A stretch of 49,147 nt of DNA, from NCBI GenBank assembly GCA_947446575.1, contig CANFHC010000024.1, positions 1 to 49,147 of the forward strand, read 5' to 3'. The notes under the pieces were generated by a model. The model did not search any database and was not told the origin of the DNA. It saw only the letters and a list, made by a program, of their open reading frames with translations. Positions 25,711 to 34,782 of this stretch are shown piece by piece. Made by a program: the position numbers and the translations under genes. Numbering within the stretch: position 1 is the first letter of the stretch; each line of letters begins with the position of its first letter. The stretch comes from Bacteriovoracaceae bacterium. Its GTDB lineage: Bacteria > Bdellovibrionota > Bacteriovoracia > Bacteriovoracales > Bacteriovoracaceae.

Positions 25711-28152
25711 ATGAAGTTATCTTTATTCTTATTATTTTATTCGTTTAGCATTTATGCATCACCTAATATGGATGGTGCCTGTAGTGCAAAATTAAAAATT
25801 TTTGAACTCAGTAAACTTGAAATGCAAAACTGTAAATTAGCTGGTGCACTTGTTGAAAATGCTCCAGAAATTAAAGAATATCAAAAAAATCAAATTTATG
25901 AAAAACTCTCAAAAAAATTAGCCACTCAACTTGAGCAAAATCTAGAAGACATTGCCCTAATTGATCAATTCTACTCATCTAATAAACAAGATCTTACAAT
26001 GGGAAGTGATAAACTAAAAAACAGCTGTAAGGTTGATCATATAAAAAATATTGAATCAAAGTGTGGTGGAAAAAAGTTAGAACTTTTAAAAAAACATTTC
26101 CCCACAAAGGGTGGAAATTTAGTTGAGCAAATAATAAATAAATTCAGTTCCGTACGGAACATTGGGGCCAGTAACGCCAGTAAAACATGCCCACTAGATA
26201 AATCATCAGGAGCATTTGTTCTTTCTAGTCAGTTAAGTAATGAAGCAGCATTAAACATAATCTCTAAAATTAAAACTGGTTCCACTGAAGGGAACCTATA
26301 CTTCAATCAATTCCCACAATTAAAACTCATAGAAAAAAGTGGTCCTAAAATCTTAAAAAAATTTAAAGATTATATAAGTTCATTTAATGGTAAACCTGAA
26401 GAAGCTAAAGCATATCTTTCACAATTTCTATTTAATAATGAAAACAAACCAGAGCTAGCTCAAGGTCTAGCTTCTCAATGTGAAAGTATTAATCGAAATG
26501 TTGAAACTTTTTTATGCAATGATCTTGAGCAAGTAGGAAGTTTAGATCCTACTACATCTAATGCTCTTTTTTCCCTTGAACCAAAAACAAAATTAGAGGA
26601 TATGTTTGATATTCCCAATATTAAAACAAACGAAGGTTCAACTTTTTATGCCGCCTACGCTTTTCAGTGCCTAGCGCAGCGTGATCAAAATAAAGCCTCA
26701 ATGCCTAAAGCAGAATTATCAGTAGATTCATGGTACAAAAATTTTACTACCAATATTCGACCAGCAAATAAAACGGCTGATTTAAACACTGACGTTACTA
26801 ACTTCTGTAGTTTGTATACTTGCTCAGATCCAGCCAGCAAATCGACCTCTTCTTGTAAGACAAAAGGGCATTTAAATTTTGAAGATTTTAAAAAAATGAA
26901 TGATTGCTCAAATCTTAAAGCAAAATGCAGTGAGCAAAATGCAAGTATCTATGCTTATCTAGAAACAATGAAATTTGAAGAAGAATATCAACAGTTACAA
27001 TATCCAGAAAACAAATTGTCATCGACAGATACAAGTGCTTCAAGAATGTCTACATTTTCACAAAACTTTCTCGGCGTTGAAGGTACACTTTTTGTTGAAG
27101 GAAAGAAAATAACAACAGCGGCGATTGCGGAGCGCTCTCAAGAATTTGTAGAAAGAAAATTAGATCCAACACCAATTACACACGAGATTAAACCCCTAGA
27201 TAAAACCCCTACTCTGATTGCTAATAATTCAACTATTGCTGGCCTTGGTGAGCGACAAACAATAGAAGCACAAAACACTGTCATTCCAACTACGGCCAGA
27301 ATTGATCAATTTGCATCTAATGATAGCCTTAGCGCTCTACCTTCTAAAAAGACAATAACAATTAAGAATACTCCCTCAAAAGATTCAGTTTCTCCTGCTG
27401 TTGATTTTGATAAAGAAACGGAAATAAAAAAATTAAGAGCTGATTTAGAGTCCGTAACAAATTCAATTAAAGGAAATAATTCTGAAAAACTGGCTACCGT
27501 CACTGATAATAATTCAAGATATAGTTCAGCCAATCTAGGTGGCACTAGCAAATCAGAACCACTTAAAGGCTTAAACACATCGGAGAAAGATCGACTCGAG
27601 CAATATCAAAAAAATCTAAATGCTTGGGAAAATAGATTACAAAATTGGCAAGCAGATCTTTCAAATAACGGACGCTCTACTGCTAGCTCAATCGAAACTC
27701 CTCAAGCAAAAAAACCTGAGAGTTTAGAGAGTGTTGCAAACAGATCATTAAAAAGTGATTCTTCGCTTCTTTTATCGGCAGGTGGATCAGTTAGCGATAA
27801 AGGTAAAAATGCAAAAGGAAATGCTTCTGTGGCAAATGGATCTGGGAATGAAACTCCTGAGGCCATTGTTAATAGTGAAGACTTAGCTGAGTTAAAAATT
27901 GAAACACTTAAAAAAATGGGAATTAATTCTAAAAGTGCTTTTATTATGAAGATTCGTTACCAAAATAAAATGTACAACGTCCCTGTAAAAACATTATTAT
28001 ATAAAGGAAAAGATATTCTAGTTCCACTTTTGTCAGATAAAAATAATGTCCTTTCAAAAATCGTTTTAGAAAGCCCACTTTTTAGTGATTACAAAGATCA
28101 ACAAATCGAGCGCCAAAAAGAAAGGGCCGGCTTTGCAGCGGCCCTTAATTAA
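25711..28152 (+). CDS. Large secreted protein, unknown, with low-complexity and coiled-coil regions
   Basis: Taken from ATG 25711, which places the signal peptide (MKLSLFLLFYSFSIYAS) at the N-terminus; a start at 25687 would overlap the previous gene and add eight residues. The 813-residue product has an N-terminal helical, cysteine-containing half, a segment NEGSTFYAAYAFQCLAQ (codons around 26630-26676) reminiscent of the papain-like active-site helix but with T in place of the catalytic Cys, a Ser/Asn/Thr-rich middle, a helix KDRLEQYQKNLNAWENRLQN and a small globular end. Function unknown. It follows the smaller secreted gene closely. Confidence 0.65.
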   Translation: MKLSLFLLFYSFSIYASPNMDGACSAKLKIFELSKLEMQNCKLAGALVENAPEIKEYQKNQIYEKLSKKLATQLEQNLEDIALIDQFYSSNKQDLTMGSDKLKNSCKVDHIKNIESKCGGKKLELLKKHFPTKGGNLVEQIINKFSSVRNIGASNASKTCPLDKSSGAFVLSSQLSNEAALNIISKIKTGSTEGNLYFNQFPQLKLIEKSGPKILKKFKDYISSFNGKPEEAKAYLSQFLFNNENKPELAQGLASQCESINRNVETFLCNDLEQVGSLDPTTSNALFSLEPKTKLEDMFDIPNIKTNEGSTFYAAYAFQCLAQRDQNKASMPKAELSVDSWYKNFTTNIRPANKTADLNTDVTNFCSLYTCSDPASKSTSSCKTKGHLNFEDFKKMNDCSNLKAKCSEQNASIYAYLETMKFEEEYQQLQYPENKLSSTDTSASRMSTFSQNFLGVEGTLFVEGKKITTAAIAERSQEFVERKLDPTPITHEIKPLDKTPTLIANNSTIAGLGERQTIEAQNTVIPTTARIDQFASNDSLSALPSKKTITIKNTPSKDSVSPAVDFDKETEIKKLRADLESVTNSIKGNNSEKLATVTDNNSRYSSANLGGTSKSEPLKGLNTSEKDRLEQYQKNLNAWENRLQNWQADLSNNGRSTASSIETPQAKKPESLESVANRSLKSDSSLLLSAGGSVSDKGKNAKGNASVANGSGNETPEAIVNSEDLAELKIETLKKMGINSKSAFIMKIRYQNKMYNVPVKTLLYKGKDILVPLLSDKNNVLSKIVLESPLFSDYKDQQIERQKERAGFAAALN

Positions 28153-28174
28153 TAATTTTAGTAGATGTGATTAC

Positions 28175-29287
28175 CTATTTTAATTTTCCGATGAATGAAT
28201 TTATATCAACGCGAAATATAGCGGCATCTGACTTTACTTCTTTTTCATCAACTGTACATTCAGACTTAGCTACGAAATAGATATAGTGATCATGAAAACC
28301 AGCAGCAGCATGTTTTGTCGATTTAATCGAACAATCATGAAACTTCATTGAAAGCTCACGAATTTTTGAATCTTCTTTTAGCTCTCTAATATATAGATGC
28401 TTTGATCCATCTACTTTTTCTTGTCCGTGATAAACAATAAAATTGGTTCCTGGAACCATTGTTGGATGTTTTTGGTAAGTGTATTCATTCTTAAGCTTAG
28501 GATTATCAATCAAATGGCGTTCAGCACTGATCACTTCATCTTCAGAAAGCTTCACATCAAACCATCCAATAAATGCTTCTTCTGTATCCGCTTCAGTTTT
28601 TACATTTCCACCTCTTTGAAAGTGGAACATAATTTTATTTCCCTCAGCATTCCAAGTCGGATGTTTGTCATCAAACTCACCAAGTGAAGTCGTTTTTCCT
28701 GTGTTCATATTATGCAAATAAATTCCTGCTGGATTAGAGGCACCTTTTAAATAAAAAGTTAGCCAATTCTTATCTGGAGATAACCTTGCATGATCAAGCA
28801 TTTCTTTTTTAATCCCCAACTCTTTAGCGCATAAAAGTTTAATGCTTTGATTTGTACCAGCATCTCTAATATCAATACAAGAATTATACCCTTGCGGAGT
28901 ATCGTCTTTGGTAATGAGTTGGTGAATAATAGTTCTTACAATTGAACCAAAACCATGAATTTCGTGATTCGTGAGTACTTCATTTTCATTTCCCACAATT
29001 GGTGAAGCAGCAGAGTAAATATCTCCAAATCCTCGCTTGATTCTTTCTGGATTTACGTCTCTAGTTGAACTATGCCAAACATCAATTGGTTGTAAAAAAC
29101 TGTGTTTACTTTTTTTCGCAATCCAGAAAATTTCACTACCGTCATCGTTAACCGCTAGAGCGCTAGGCTCGGATGTTTGATTGGTAAATAATTCTACTCC
29201 TGTGTCTATTTTGATCTTTCCAGCACCTGCTGCATAAGAATTCAAAGAGCTAAGTCCTAATACTACAAGGGCTATATAAGCGCGCAT
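28175..29287 (-). CDS. Secreted PD40/TolB-like beta-propeller protein
   Basis: The 370-residue product has a signal peptide ending near NSYAAG and repeated TolB/PD40 blades: ALAVNDDGSEIFWIAK, ARLSPDKNWLTFYLKG followed by IYLHNMNTGK, HPTWNAEGNKIMFHF and HPTMVPGTNFIVYHG then LYIRELKEDSKIREL. The order H/R-P-x-W/S-P-DG..I.F is typical of WD40-like PD40 repeats, often used for periplasmic protein binding. There is no TolB N-terminal domain and no tol genes are close, so it is not TolB itself. It is convergent with the preceding gene. Confidence 0.75.
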   Translation of the reverse strand: MRAYIALVVLGLSSLNSYAAGAGKIKIDTGVELFTNQTSEPSALAVNDDGSEIFWIAKKSKHSFLQPIDVWHSSTRDVNPERIKRGFGDIYSAASPIVGNENEVLTNHEIHGFGSIVRTIIHQLITKDDTPQGYNSCIDIRDAGTNQSIKLLCAKELGIKKEMLDHARLSPDKNWLTFYLKGASNPAGIYLHNMNTGKTTSLGEFDDKHPTWNAEGNKIMFHFQRGGNVKTEADTEEAFIGWFDVKLSEDEVISAERHLIDNPKLKNEYTYQKHPTMVPGTNFIVYHGQEKVDGSKHLYIRELKEDSKIRELSMKFHDCSIKSTKHAAAGFHDHYIYFVAKSECTVDEKEVKSDAAIFRVDINSFIGKLK

Positions 29288-29452
29288 AAAGTGTCCTTCG
29301 TAAATTGTTGATTCGAAAAGGGTAACATGTTGTAAAATTCTTCTACAGGGGGGGCCGTAATCTTTTCATGCCTCCTCCTATCCCACCCACTAAATTTTTG
29401 ACAATGCTAGAATTTCACAAAACACAGGTGACTTTAGTATTTAGGAAAATTT

Positions 29453-30118
29453 ATGAAGATTATTAACTCAATGCTCTTTTGGATAGTGAGAAATTTTTTA
29501 AAAAGACAACACTCGCTGGAGTTTATTGGACCTGAAACAATTTCTAGTTCAAGCACTCAAGATCTAATTACCTTTAGAGATGGAATCCTTTCTAAAACTG
29601 CACCCTATCTTTATGATGAAGAAGGATTAGAAAACGAAGCACTCGGAGAATTTGATCAGCGATCATTTCACTTCGGTGTGAAATTTCAAGGAAATGTCGT
29701 AGCCTACGTCCGATTAACTCCGGCCGGATTTGAATTAAGTACTTTAGGACAATCTTGGAGTGCCATCTCAAGACACTATGATGATTATATCGAATTCAAT
29801 CGACTTGTAGCTGACCCAAATATTCCTAAGCGCGGGTATTTTGGCAGACTACTTTTGCTTTATGTGGGGTTGTGGCTATTTGAGCGATCAAATTATAAAG
29901 GAATAGTTGCAATATGCCGACCTGAAAGAATCGAATTCTTAAATAGTTTTGGTCTTTCTTCAGTCACAGGTCTTACAACTTATTTACCAAAGAGAAAAGA
30001 AAACTATCAGATGCTTATTGGATCAAGAAAAGAAATATTAACGACAATACTAAAGAAATACCTCACTGATAATAGAATGTTTAATTCTGCTTATCGTATG
30101 GGCTCTCTTTCAAAATAA
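29453..30118 (+). CDS. GNAT-fold N-acyl amino acid synthase / autoinducer synthase-like (FeeM type)
   Basis: The 221-residue protein shows the FeeM/LuxI-like layout: an opening that reads FRDGILSKTAPYLYDEEGLENE, then D..S.HFGV with GNVVAYVRLTP, a catalytic-region EFNRLVADPNIPKRGYFGRLL and a late ERIEFLNSFGL. FeeM-type enzymes move an acyl group from acyl carrier protein to an amino acid, making long-chain N-acyl amino acids; LuxI relatives make homoserine lactones. The ATG follows AGGA. Close, same-strand oxygenase and transferase genes suggest a small biosynthetic operon. Donor and acceptor cannot be read from sequence. No LuxR-type gene is nearby. Confidence 0.7.
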   Translation: MKIINSMLFWIVRNFLKRQHSLEFIGPETISSSSTQDLITFRDGILSKTAPYLYDEEGLENEALGEFDQRSFHFGVKFQGNVVAYVRLTPAGFELSTLGQSWSAISRHYDDYIEFNRLVADPNIPKRGYFGRLLLLYVGLWLFERSNYKGIVAICRPERIEFLNSFGLSSVTGLTTYLPKRKENYQMLIGSRKEILTTILKKYLTDNRMFNSAYRMGSLSK

Positions 30119-30133
30119 ATTATAGGATTAAAA

Positions 30134-30862
30134 ATGACAGCATCAAAAACAATTGCAGAATTAAAACTTATCTTAGACGATGAAATGGGAAATCTTGCTA
30201 ATGGCGATAACTTAGAAAAAGTTCTAACTCCAGGATTCGTAGATAAAAGACTTTATGCCATTTATTTAATTGAGACTTATCACTACACCTATCACAATGC
30301 TAGAAACCAGGCCCTTGTTGCAACAAGACCAGAGAAACTCGACGCTCGTTATATGAAGTATTGCTTAAAACATGCAATGGAAGAAACGGGACATGAGCTC
30401 ATGGCCGTTCACGATTTAAAAAAAGCTGGGTTCTTGCAAAAAGAATTAAAAGAATTTAGAGACACAGATCTGCCAAAACCATTGATGACTACAGAAGTTT
30501 TAATTGCTTATTTATACCGAGTTTCGACGACAGGAAATCCACTTGCTCGTTTAGGTTATAGTTTTTGGGCAGAAAGAGTTTATGAATACCTAGCACCTTT
30601 AATGGAAATGTTTACTCACTTAGGAGTAGAAAAGTCGGCGATGACATTTCTAACTGACCATTCAACAATTGATGCTGATCACGCTGAAGAAGTCGATCGC
30701 GCAATAAATATGTTCGCTAAAACGGAGCAAGATTGGGAGGATATCGAAAATTGTATGAGAACATCGTTGCGCTTAAAAGCTAGAGTGATGGATTCTGTTT
30801 TTGAAGAATTTGTTAAATTAAAAAAAGGCATATCTAATCGTTACGATTTTTTAAATAAGTAG
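30134..30862 (+). CDS. Heme-oxygenase-like diiron protein (HDO / iron-containing redox enzyme)
   Basis: The 242-residue all-helical protein is of the TenA/PqqC-like HDO fold. Candidate metal ligands are E and H in YLIETYHYTYHN, H and E in KHAMEETGHEL, and the H-x3-D-x2-H motif in LTDHSTIDADHAEEVD, which is the ligand pattern of heme-oxygenase-like diiron oxygenases (such as the N-oxygenase SznF and fatty-acid decarboxylase UndA). It lies 15 nt behind the FeeM-like gene and 4 nt before the hexapeptide-transferase gene, so it very likely acts on the same product. Substrate unknown. Confidence 0.75.
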   Translation: MTASKTIAELKLILDDEMGNLANGDNLEKVLTPGFVDKRLYAIYLIETYHYTYHNARNQALVATRPEKLDARYMKYCLKHAMEETGHELMAVHDLKKAGFLQKELKEFRDTDLPKPLMTTEVLIAYLYRVSTTGNPLARLGYSFWAERVYEYLAPLMEMFTHLGVEKSAMTFLTDHSTIDADHAEEVDRAINMFAKTEQDWEDIENCMRTSLRLKARVMDSVFEEFVKLKKGISNRYDFLNK

Positions 30863-30866
30863 GCAT

Positions 30867-31511
30867 ATGAATAATAACAATAAATCTCTGCTTTTTTTTG
30901 TAGGACTCATTCCGGCCATGCTGATTATGCTTATGGTGGGTGTTCTCATTAAATGTGTCGTGGAGCAAAGTACGGTTCTGGCCTTTGTTTTTATCGGAAT
31001 TATTTATTTATTACCACCAGTTATGTGGAGGATTTTAAGTCCATTCATTCCTGCCAAAATGGGAGCAAGCTATTTAGGAGTGAACACTGATTCAGTAAAT
31101 GGATGGTTTGTTAGTTATCAAATTCAACAAATTTATAATGCACTACCTTTTTTAGAAGCAGTACTTAAACTAATCCCTGGTCTCTACTCTGCTTGGCTTA
31201 GGCTTTGGGGAGCAAAAATTGGAAAAAAAATTAACTGGACAGCACAAAGTAAAATAGTTGATCGCCCATTTATTCACATTGGAGACCGATGTCTTATTGG
31301 CAATGAATCCTATCTTTCTGCACACGCCATTAAGAAAAAAGATAATCGTTACCTGCTCTATTTAAAAGAAGTCACAATTGGATCCGATGTTGTTCTTTCT
31401 CTTCAAAGTATCGTTGGTCCTGGTGCGATCATTGGAGATCGTGCATTTATTTCGGCGAGGGCTGCCGTTCATCCAAACGCCAAAATCTCGGAAGGTCAAT
31501 TATATGAATAA
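30867..31511 (+). CDS. Membrane-anchored hexapeptide (left-handed beta-helix) acyltransferase-like protein
   Basis: The 214-residue product has two hydrophobic helices near the N-terminus (about 8-35 and 38-58), an amphipathic region, then hexapeptide repeats with the [LIV]-G-x4 pattern: AKIGKKINW, IHIGDRCLIGNESYLSAH, VTIGSDVVLSLQSIVGPGAIIGDRAFISARAAVHPNAKI. This is the left-handed parallel beta-helix of LpxA/LacA-type acyl transferases. The membrane anchor suggests a lipid substrate. It overlaps the next gene by eight bases. Confidence 0.75.
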   Translation: MNNNNKSLLFFVGLIPAMLIMLMVGVLIKCVVEQSTVLAFVFIGIIYLLPPVMWRILSPFIPAKMGASYLGVNTDSVNGWFVSYQIQQIYNALPFLEAVLKLIPGLYSAWLRLWGAKIGKKINWTAQSKIVDRPFIHIGDRCLIGNESYLSAHAIKKKDNRYLLYLKEVTIGSDVVLSLQSIVGPGAIIGDRAFISARAAVHPNAKISEGQLYE

Positions 31512-32421
31512 TAAAAAAAATGAAACAGAAGCGCTTAAAATATTTTTTTCTGAAGATGAAGTCTTTCATATTCCAACAGATTCAAAAAATAAAGTCCTTC
31601 AACAATTATTAGAATCTGCTTTTGGAAAATTAACAATTGAACCGAAAAAATCTGAATTCCCAAATCATTTTTGGTCTGAAAAACGATATGGATTTGATAA
31701 GTCAAAAAGTTATCTAGCTCTAGATGTCCAACAAAAGCAGAGGACGCTTCGCCACTTAACAGAATTAAATTTATCTCTTTCCTATTTTATTGAAAAATCT
31801 GGTCATAATTATGGCGCTAAAATGATTTTGTTAGCCAAAAATCAAGATGAAAAAGCACTTTATAGTTTGTTTGCTGCTGAAGAGGCCATTCATCAAAAAG
31901 AATTTATTAATCATATGTGGTTTACTCCCAACAAAGATATTCATTGGCATCCAATGCTAGATGTTTTGGGTGAAGTTATGTGCGAGGGTGAACGAAATAC
32001 ATTAATCTACGTTGTTCAGGTTTTACTTGAAGGTTTTGGAATGTCATTTTATTCAGGTTTGGGCGAATCTTGTGAATTTTCTCCTATGAGAAATGTTTAT
32101 TCAAGAATATTGCAAGATGAGGCACGTCATCATGGCTCGGGAGTAATACTCGCTAATTTTTATGATGTTGATCAAAATGAAAAAGAACAAATTTTTGAAT
32201 ACACCAAAAAATTCATCCACGCACTTCAAAATGCAAGTTGGTTTGTTAACGCCATTGAAAGAGAATCTGGCCCCATGAGCATAGAAGAAAAGAAAACGTT
32301 TTTAGAGAATATTTCATACGAAGAAACGTTGACGGCGCGAAGAAGAAAGATAAGAGATATGCTTTTAAAAGTTGATTCTTGGGGATTAGTTTCAATGCTT
32401 GAGAAAGATAAAGTTATTTAA
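31504..32421 (+). CDS. Ferritin-like diiron oxygenase-type protein
   Basis: Read from ATG 31504, which overlaps the previous gene by eight bases and has GGAAGG upstream, the product has 305 residues. It shows two ExxH pairs, AAEEAIHQKEF and LQDEARHHGSG, plus an intervening Glu in QVLLEGFGM and an earlier Glu (HLTELNLSLS), the four-helix-bundle diiron ligand set. Members include N-oxygenases such as AurF, ribonucleotide-reductase R2-like oxidases and desaturases. It closes the four-gene set with the FeeM-like synthase. Its exact subfamily is uncertain. Confidence 0.7.
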   Translation: MNNKKNETEALKIFFSEDEVFHIPTDSKNKVLQQLLESAFGKLTIEPKKSEFPNHFWSEKRYGFDKSKSYLALDVQQKQRTLRHLTELNLSLSYFIEKSGHNYGAKMILLAKNQDEKALYSLFAAEEAIHQKEFINHMWFTPNKDIHWHPMLDVLGEVMCEGERNTLIYVVQVLLEGFGMSFYSGLGESCEFSPMRNVYSRILQDEARHHGSGVILANFYDVDQNEKEQIFEYTKKFIHALQNASWFVNAIERESGPMSIEEKKTFLENISYEETLTARRRKIRDMLLKVDSWGLVSMLEKDKVI

Positions 32422-32804
32422 TTTTTATTTCTTAAGCACTGAGTGATTTTATCGTTTAATTGCTTAAGTGAAAATGGTTTAACTATTATATCTTTTAATC
32501 CACCATCTATGGCCTTCAAGACATCATCTTGTTGAAGTGCTCCCGACATTAAAATAATTGGAAGCTGAGAGTACTTTAGCGATAGTCTCATCGTTAAAGC
32601 AAAATCAATACCCCGTTTGCCAGGCATAATATTATCAATAAGAACAATGTCAAAATCTTGATTAGATAATTTCAAAACGGCTTGTTGAGTATCAGCGGCC
32701 ATCACGCAAGTAACACTATCTCCTTTTAAACTAAAGAAAGCCTGGAGTAATTCACGAACTTTAGGGTCATCGTCAATGACGAGTATGACTATCTTTTTAT
32801 TCAC
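32418..32804 (-). CDS. Response regulator, single receiver domain
   Basis: I start at GTG 32804, which has GGAG nine bases upstream and overlaps the stop of the hybrid kinase gene by eight bases; an in-frame GTG at 32825 adds seven residues. The product, about 128 residues, carries VILVIDDDPKVR, the phospho-acceptor Asp in IVLIDNIMPG, a Ser in ILMSGALQ and the Lys in IIVKPFS. No output domain. Coupled to the sensor kinase upstream, it is a likely phosphorelay partner. Its end overlaps the convergent diiron gene by four bases. Confidence 0.9.
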   Translation of the reverse strand: MNKKIVILVIDDDPKVRELLQAFFSLKGDSVTCVMAADTQQAVLKLSNQDFDIVLIDNIMPGKRGIDFALTMRLSLKYSQLPIILMSGALQQDDVLKAIDGGLKDIIVKPFSLKQLNDKITQCLRNKN

Positions 32805-34308
32805 TAATCGCAGCTCCAATTGCACCGACTAATTCATCTTTTGTAAAAGGTTTAATAATAATTCCTTTTAACCCCAATTCATTTTTAAGTGATTTATATT
32901 TATCTACAAAATCTTTAGAGGTCATAAATAATACCGGAACCATAATTTTTCGAGCACGCAATTCTCTAATAAAACTCTCTCCATCTAATGTAGGCATTTT
33001 CATATCAGTAATAATCATATCGACACTAGCTCGCTCTAATTCTTTAAAAGCCTCTTTTGGGCTTGTAGCACCTAAAAAATGATAGTCGCTATCAGAAAGA
33101 AAATTCATACACAAATTAAGAATATTGGTTTCATTATCAACGACCAATACTCTTGTTATCTTATCACCTTCAGTGATTAATTTTTCCCAATTGCCATTCA
33201 TGTGCCCTGCAATTCCAATGGCCGGCAAAGTGATTCTAAATAAAGCCCCTACATATGAATCTAATAACTCTAATTTTCCTTGATGGGATTCAATAATTCT
33301 ATTTGAGATAGAAAGGCCTAAACCTGTCCCCTTTCCCATATCTTTGGTAGTAAAAAATGTATCGAATATTTTTGTTCGGTTTTCAGGCGTTATCCCTGGA
33401 CCATTATCCTTAACAGAGATATGCACAAAATTTCCACCGGCATCCCCTTGGCAATTAATAGTAATCGAAGGAGCATTGGTATGGGCATCTTTAAGTGAGT
33501 CTATTGCATTTTGAATAAGATTGACTAAAACTTGCTCAATTTTCACTTGATTCACTAATAAGATTGGAGAAACGCCAACCATATTGACTTTGATAGAAAT
33601 AGGATTTCCCAAAAGTGATGGTTGTGTAAAGGACAATGCTCTGTCTATAATAACTTCAGCATCGCAATATTCTTTTTTGTCTTCACTTTTGTGTAAATAC
33701 TCTTTCATATTGGAGATAATTTTATTTATTCTATCCAATGAATGATTAATATTTTCGTGAAACTTTTGAATGTTTTCTTTTTCTTTATTTAAGTCAGTAT
33801 TTTCAAGAGCAAATTCAATCAGTTCACAATTTCCAATTGCCACGGTGAGTGGATTGTTAATTTCATGAGAAATATTAGCTGTCATTACTCCTATAACTTT
33901 TAACTTATCCGACTGGATAATTTGAGCATGCGTATTCTTTAATTCATCTAGCTGGGCGCGATACTTATCGTTAAGTTGTTTTTCTACAGTTGCATCTTTA
34001 AAAAATAAAAGTGTGTGACCTGAATTTTTTTTAATTCCTTTCACGATGATGGTACATGAATAACTTTCTAAAATAAAAGTTAGTTCAGGACTTACGGCCT
34101 GCAACGATTTCTCAAGTTCAGCGTAAAATTGATTAAACTCAGGAATAATCCCACAAAGATATTCTTTGATATTAGTTTGTTTTTTTAAATTCCTTGGAGT
34201 TGTTTTAAAAAGTGTTAAGAAACTTGAATTAAAATAAGCAATGCTTTCATCTTGATCAGCGATTAGAACAGGCTCAAAAAGATCATCTAAAAATTCAAAT
34301 GATTCCAT
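32797..34308 (-). CDS. Hybrid histidine kinase (PAS-HisKA-HATPase-REC)
   Basis: The 503-residue product has a PAS domain at about 5-110 (FEPVLIADQDESIAYFN), a coiled coil, a HisKA helix at 135-165 with phospho-His in NISHEINNPLTV, an ATPase domain to about 370 (N box QNAIDSL, G1 DNGPGI, G2 GKGTGLGLS), and a C-terminal receiver at about 385-503 with Asp in IITDMKMP and Lys in IIKPFTKDE. It has no membrane segment, so it senses in the cytosol. Its stop codon overlaps the GTG of the receiver protein downstream, and a STAS protein gene lies 3 nt upstream. Confidence 0.92.
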   Translation of the reverse strand: MESFEFLDDLFEPVLIADQDESIAYFNSSFLTLFKTTPRNLKKQTNIKEYLCGIIPEFNQFYAELEKSLQAVSPELTFILESYSCTIIVKGIKKNSGHTLLFFKDATVEKQLNDKYRAQLDELKNTHAQIIQSDKLKVIGVMTANISHEINNPLTVAIGNCELIEFALENTDLNKEKENIQKFHENINHSLDRINKIISNMKEYLHKSEDKKEYCDAEVIIDRALSFTQPSLLGNPISIKVNMVGVSPILLVNQVKIEQVLVNLIQNAIDSLKDAHTNAPSITINCQGDAGGNFVHISVKDNGPGITPENRTKIFDTFFTTKDMGKGTGLGLSISNRIIESHQGKLELLDSYVGALFRITLPAIGIAGHMNGNWEKLITEGDKITRVLVVDNETNILNLCMNFLSDSDYHFLGATSPKEAFKELERASVDMIITDMKMPTLDGESFIRELRARKIMVPVLFMTSKDFVDKYKSLKNELGLKGIIIKPFTKDELVGAIGAAISE

Positions 34309-34311
34309 TTC

Positions 34312-34782
34312 TTAATTTCCTTGACTGCGAAAACTAAAATATTGTTTTTCGATAGCATCAAACTCCAAATCCATCTTACAAGTATTACATTGCTTAATAG
34401 GAGCCTTGAAATTGAAAACTTCATTATTTTGAAGCAAAATCTTTTTTTCAGTGTCACAATTGGGACAAAAATAAGGTGCAAAAAAAGTTTCAACGCCTAT
34501 TCCTTTTCGGATAAAGCCATGAACCATATTAACCTGTTCAATAATGATTTGTGGGCAATTGATATATTTTATTTCAGCGCCTTCAATTTCTTGCAGATAT
34601 TTAATCCAACCTCTAATTCCACATGAATTAATCATGCTAACTTTATTAAAATCAAAGATAAATTTATTCATTTTTAGATTTTTAACCTTATCAAATGTCG
34701 AATCTTCATCGATGACCCCAATAAGCTCAACATGCGCTTCTTCGCCTGTAATGCGGGTATTTATTGATAATTTATCACTCAT
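34312..34782 (-). CDS. STAS-domain anti-sigma-antagonist-like protein with C-terminal zinc ribbon-like motif
   Basis: The 156-residue protein has an N-terminal STAS domain (about 5-95): ARITGEEAHVELIGVIDEDSTF-type first strand (seen in part as AHVELIGVIDEDS), FDFNKVSMINSCGIRGWI with the SCGIRGW segment where the phosphorylatable Ser of SpoIIAA-type antagonists sits, and an IEGAEIKYINCP strand. A tail of about 50 residues carries CPNC and CNTC pairs 20-some residues apart, a zinc-ribbon pattern not usual in STAS proteins. It sits between a SpoIIE-type phosphatase (upstream, overlapping TAATG) and the hybrid kinase, so it is probably the phosphatase substrate. Confidence 0.75.
   Translation of the reverse strand: MSDKLSINTRITGEEAHVELIGVIDEDSTFDKVKNLKMNKFIFDFNKVSMINSCGIRGWIKYLQEIEGAEIKYINCPQIIIEQVNMVHGFIRKGIGVETFFAPYFCPNCDTEKKILLQNNEVFNFKAPIKQCNTCKMDLEFDAIEKQYFSFRSQGN

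Noticed and set aside
28120-28150. GC-rich hairpin at the 3' end of the large secreted gene
   Set aside because: It lies within coding sequence, has a bulge, and is not followed by a T run.
29453-30118. Gene as a true LuxI homoserine-lactone synthase
   Set aside because: Pattern fits the FeeM/N-acyl amino acid type better and no LuxR-like gene is close.
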